From Cristatella mucedo (lineage: Eukaryota > Bryozoa > Phylactolaemata > Cristatellidae): a DNA stretch of 35,000 nucleotides. Below the pieces are notes generated by a model that was not told the DNA's origin, made no database searches, and saw nothing but the letters and a program-made list of their open reading frames with translations. A program made the translations under genes and the position numbers. The number at the start of each line of letters is the position of its first letter. Positions within the stretch are counted from its first letter, which is position 1. This document shows, in pieces, positions 32,636 through 35,000 of this stretch. The stretch is taken from assembly GCA_009760855.2 (NCBI GenBank), contig WPIO01000025.1:3972501-4007500 (forward strand), written 5' to 3'.

Positions 32636-33699
32636 CATATTATGTATGTTGACACTGTGCATGTCACCACTAACCATGGAATCATGCTTCCACTACGTCA
32701 AATGTAAATGGGCTAGAAAGAGATTAACTTCTCTGTGGGAGCTCTATAAATGTATTATTATTAAGGTCTGCTAAATTCATTTGATAAGTACGACTACGGC
32801 TTATAAGGAAGAAAGTTTGCCATTGCTTGTTAATGCTTCCGATTCGAAATACGAAGGTAGTCTTCGAATCTGGCGAGATCCTTTTGTGAGTCTTACTTTT
32901 AAAACGACTTCAAGTCTAGGCTCTGCTCAACCTGGTTTCCCGAGTTTTTCACTGTAATTGGGCAAACTTTAGGGCAACATGTTTGTTACTGTTAAGCATC
33001 GAGTTTACCTCGTCAATAAGAGACTAAGGCGATTGAAGAATTCTCGATTTTAATGACGAAGACTGAGTAGCAAAGGGATAGCAACGATTTCTTTGCATCT
33101 ATGCCTTTACAATAACGCTAATTTTAGTTGGGCTTGTGGTTTGCTGGTGGAAGTCTCCTAGTTGGTATGGAATGAAGAAAATGCCTTACGAGAAGCAGCC
33201 GAATAAATTAAAAAGTACATCAGTATTAATGTTGAAAGTAATAGCACTACAATAATATAAGTAAATTAAAGATTGAAGTAGTAGTACAAACACAGGTTTC
33301 ACAAGTGAGCACTTGTGAATGACACGGGACCTATCGAGTATTATATCTCCCGAGACGAGGGGTTCCAGCCTGCGGACTTGCTTGCATAGAAGGATCCAAC
33401 CGGGAGCCCATCTTCTGCCTCAGAAATCCTTGAGATCAACGATTCCAAGGCCAAACCCCATGCCCATCAATCTGTGTTCAAATGACAGTTTGCAAGGCCA
33501 TTTACCGTGGCAATTAATCTTTTAGATGCTCTTCTTTGGCCTTTCTCTGCTGCATCATGACAAGTTAGCAAGCGTGAAGACAGGGCCAACAGTTCTTACT
33601 TTAACTGAGATAAGCTGCCGGCAGCAGCATAGCTGACAACCCTGGGTCAATCTGTACTTGTCTTTTCAGTCACGTGCAGCAATTTCCATGGCATGGAAC

Positions 33700-33702
<3 letters not shown>

Positions 33703-33792
<90 letters not shown>
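33703..33792 (+). repeat. (TA)n microsatellite, about 45 units
   Basis: Perfect TA repeat of about 90 bp. Self-complementary and able to extrude a cruciform. Translated frames across it are artefacts. Confidence 0.97.
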
Positions 33793-33795
<3 letters not shown>

Positions 33796-34109
33796 CATTT
33801 GTTGTAGCATGGCATCGAAATGCGAGTTGTGTGCGAGTTTGTTTTGTATGTGCGTATGCAGCATGTGACGTGTAATGTAACAGCATGTTCTGATTGGCTT
33901 GAGTGGCGAAGAGCTGAGCCTGAGAGATGACAGGCGGCCTCCCTTCTTTACTTCTCCAGTGCAAGTTGCCTACACGACGGCTAGTCAATGAAGATGATAA
34001 CTCAAGTTTTTTTTATTCATCCGATGAGCAGGCCTTCATCGTGCTACAGACCTCAATACGAGATTGGTACATGCAGTGTCTCTTCTACATCCAGTCTCAG
34101 GGTCTTAGC

Positions 34110-34256
34110 CCAAGGTAAGGTGCTCTCTCGTCACGATCCAGGTCTTGGGTTTGATCCATGAATTAGGCGTTTATTTACTGCCCACTGCAAGCAGTGGTGA
34201 TAGCCGTTAAGGCTCTTCTGCTGCTATACAAATGAGGCTGGTGAATAAGCTAGTCT
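34110..34256 (+). mobile_element. SINE-2 copy
   Basis: GGTAAGGTGCTCTCTCGTCA (A-box side), GGGTTTGATCC (B box, one base off), then AGTGGTGATAGCCGTTAAGG, CTCTTCTGCTGCTATACAA and ATGAGGCTG. Ends near AATAAGCTAG. About 530 nt downstream of exon 1 on the transcript, antisense to the gene. Confidence 0.7.
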
Positions 34257-34789
34257 TCAGCTTTACTTAGCTTTTACACTGTTACTAGCAGCAAGCTGGT
34301 GCAGCATCCGTTTACAGACGAAGCTCGAGAGCTGCAAAATCTTGAGCATGCTCCAAGCTCACATTGCTGCTCGCGCTGTCCAGCGAGCAGAACAATCCAT
34401 TCCCACAGACACTTTCTTATTTTCACTGTGACAACGGGCACATGCCGACTAAGCCACGTGTAGGTGCTATCCTTGTGGCGCCGGCATCTTCTCGCGCCCT
34501 GCAAAGTGCTAATACTGGCAGCAATGAAGTATTTGCTTAGCATAAAAGTAAATCGATGGCTTCAAACTTTGAGCACTTCTCACGGTACCCTTTCAGGAAC
34601 TTTTCCTACTGGAAAGCTATTAGTCTATGCTGCTCTACATAGGGCATGCCTCAGAGTGGTGCTCGGAGCTGCACGGAGCTTCATGACTATCAAGCTACAG
34701 TGCACTCTCCCGTGTAATCAATTAAGGAGAGCAGATCATGCCAATTCACATCATTCATGAACAAGTCAGATTTTCGACACTGTTTTTAC

Positions 34790-34912
34790 CGATGCATTGA
34801 CCGAACTCCGAGCCATAACCAGAGTTGCATTGACAGCTGTATGATCCATATGTGTTGACACATCGTGAATTCTGCGAACACGAGTACGTGTCGAGTGCGC
34901 ACTCGTCAATGT
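34790..34912 (-). CDS. cbEGF exon 1 (first in window)
   Basis: A 123-bp phase 1-1 exon with acceptor tgtttttt-free but clear CAG at 34913-34915 and donor G|gtaaaaac at 34789. It encodes one calcium-binding EGF domain: start DIDEC, cysteines at residues 5, 12, 18, 27, 29 and 40. The motif [10 protein letters not shown] matches the consensus for beta-hydroxylation of Asn/Asp. The loop C5-C6 is short (10 residues), as usual for cbEGF. The next exon in the window is about 7 kb away, so exons between them could have been missed. Upstream exons lie beyond the right edge. Confidence 0.92.
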
Positions 34913-35000
34913 CTGTAAAAAAAGGCACACCTATAAGGTATTGAATTCGGGGATTGTAGTGGCTTCTGGAACGTTCGGCGACTACTGAGGAGGCAGTAGA

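Larger units (their letters stand above)
31030..32768 (+). mobile_element. L2-A LINE, longest copy, decayed
   Basis: Plus-strand reading, with stops and frameshifts, shows the RT palm in order: SYQSGFRDDHPTESALL at about 31080, FDIIDHQ at 31213-31233 (motif A), YGVPQGSG at 31350-31372 (motif B), FYPDDT at 31461-31478 (motif C, Pro for Ala in YADD), LKIGNASM at about 31665, then thumb sequence DFCNSPLAGVPAWATRRLQL and C-terminal APRAWNSLP near 32250. The 3' UTR ends in (ATT)n at 32768. It is interrupted by SINE-1 at 32463-32635. A 42-bp tandem duplication lies at 31658-31741. The endonuclease domain is absent. Confidence 0.9.
27728..34789 (-). other. Intron between exons 1 and 2 (7062 bp)
   Basis: Holds a 30-bp tandem repeat (27890), LINE-B (29690), a SINE-1 tail (30075), (GA)n (30535), (CA)n and (TA)n (30838-30982), the long L2-A copy with nested SINE-1 (31030-32768), a 90-bp (TA)n (33703) and SINE-2 (34110). 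No exon recognised; 27950-29680 and 32780-33690 appear featureless. Confidence 0.7.

Noticed and set aside
34274-34543. Cysteine-containing minus-strand frame (QCELGACSRFCSSRAS) downstream of exon 1
   Set aside because: Cysteine spacing does not fit EGF and no phase-consistent donor is present; overlaps no conserved motif I know.

Overview
The window is animal genomic DNA. The evidence is one large intron-rich gene for a secreted or cell-surface multi-EGF protein on the minus strand, GT-AG (and one GC-AG) spliceosomal introns, and abundant LINE, SINE and hAT-type repeats in the introns. Very long dinucleotide microsatellites, non-LTR elements of the L2/CR1 type ending in (TTA)n, and a compact SPIN-like hAT MITE fit an invertebrate better than a vertebrate, but the sequence alone does not fix the phylum. 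I see no bacterial, viral or plasmid genes, no CRISPR array, no rRNA and no convincing tRNA gene.

The gene runs right to left from about 34912 to 3465 and leaves the window at both ends. I can place 13 exons. Every one is bounded by phase-1 introns and is a multiple of three in length (120 to 147 bp, plus two double exons of 252 and 261 bp). Together they encode 15 EGF-like domains, most of the calcium-binding type (D-I/V-D/N-E-C start, C-x-D/N-x4-Y-x-C hydroxylation motif). Three domains clearly lack the calcium signature (exons at 26748-26870, 25910-26035, 10109-10228) and two are atypical (19020-19154, 9509-9646). No signal peptide, transmembrane segment, TB/8-Cys, ZP, fibulin-type C-terminus or other domain is visible, so this is an internal piece of a fibrillin-, fibulin-, LTBP- or hemicentin-like protein and cannot be named more closely. 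The exons cluster at 34.8-34.9, 25.9-27.7, 19.0-19.2, 14.1-14.8, 8.9-10.8 and 3.5 kb, separated by introns from 145 to about 7060 bp.

The rest is intron (plus 3.4 kb beyond the last visible exon) filled by repeats. (i) An L2/CR1-like LINE family, here L2-A, has copies on both strands at about 0.2-0.7, 11.5-12.1, 16.8-17.6, 20.0-20.9 and 31.0-32.8 kb plus detached 3' ends. All coding parts are broken or 5' truncated. (ii) A second LINE, here LINE-B, is represented by two 3' copies near 7.0 and 29.8 kb. (iii) A tRNA-headed SINE, SINE-1, has a 3' tail that resembles the L2-A 3' end. (iv) A second SINE family, SINE-2, has at least four copies. (v) A SPIN-like hAT MITE at 118-842 with a perfect 8-bp target duplication is split by an L2-A insertion. 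(vi) A 206-bp fold-back with 90-bp arms lies at 18571-18776. Long (TG)n, (GA)n/(CT)n, (AT)n and (CAG)n tracts are common; a roughly 560-bp nearly pure pyrimidine tract fills most of the intron at 26871-27589.

The most notable observations are the SPIN-like element with its nested LINE, the SINE-1/L2-A shared tail with a SINE nested inside a LINE copy, the fold-back, and a GC-AG intron in the EGF gene. I found no evidence of a wholly new molecular system.
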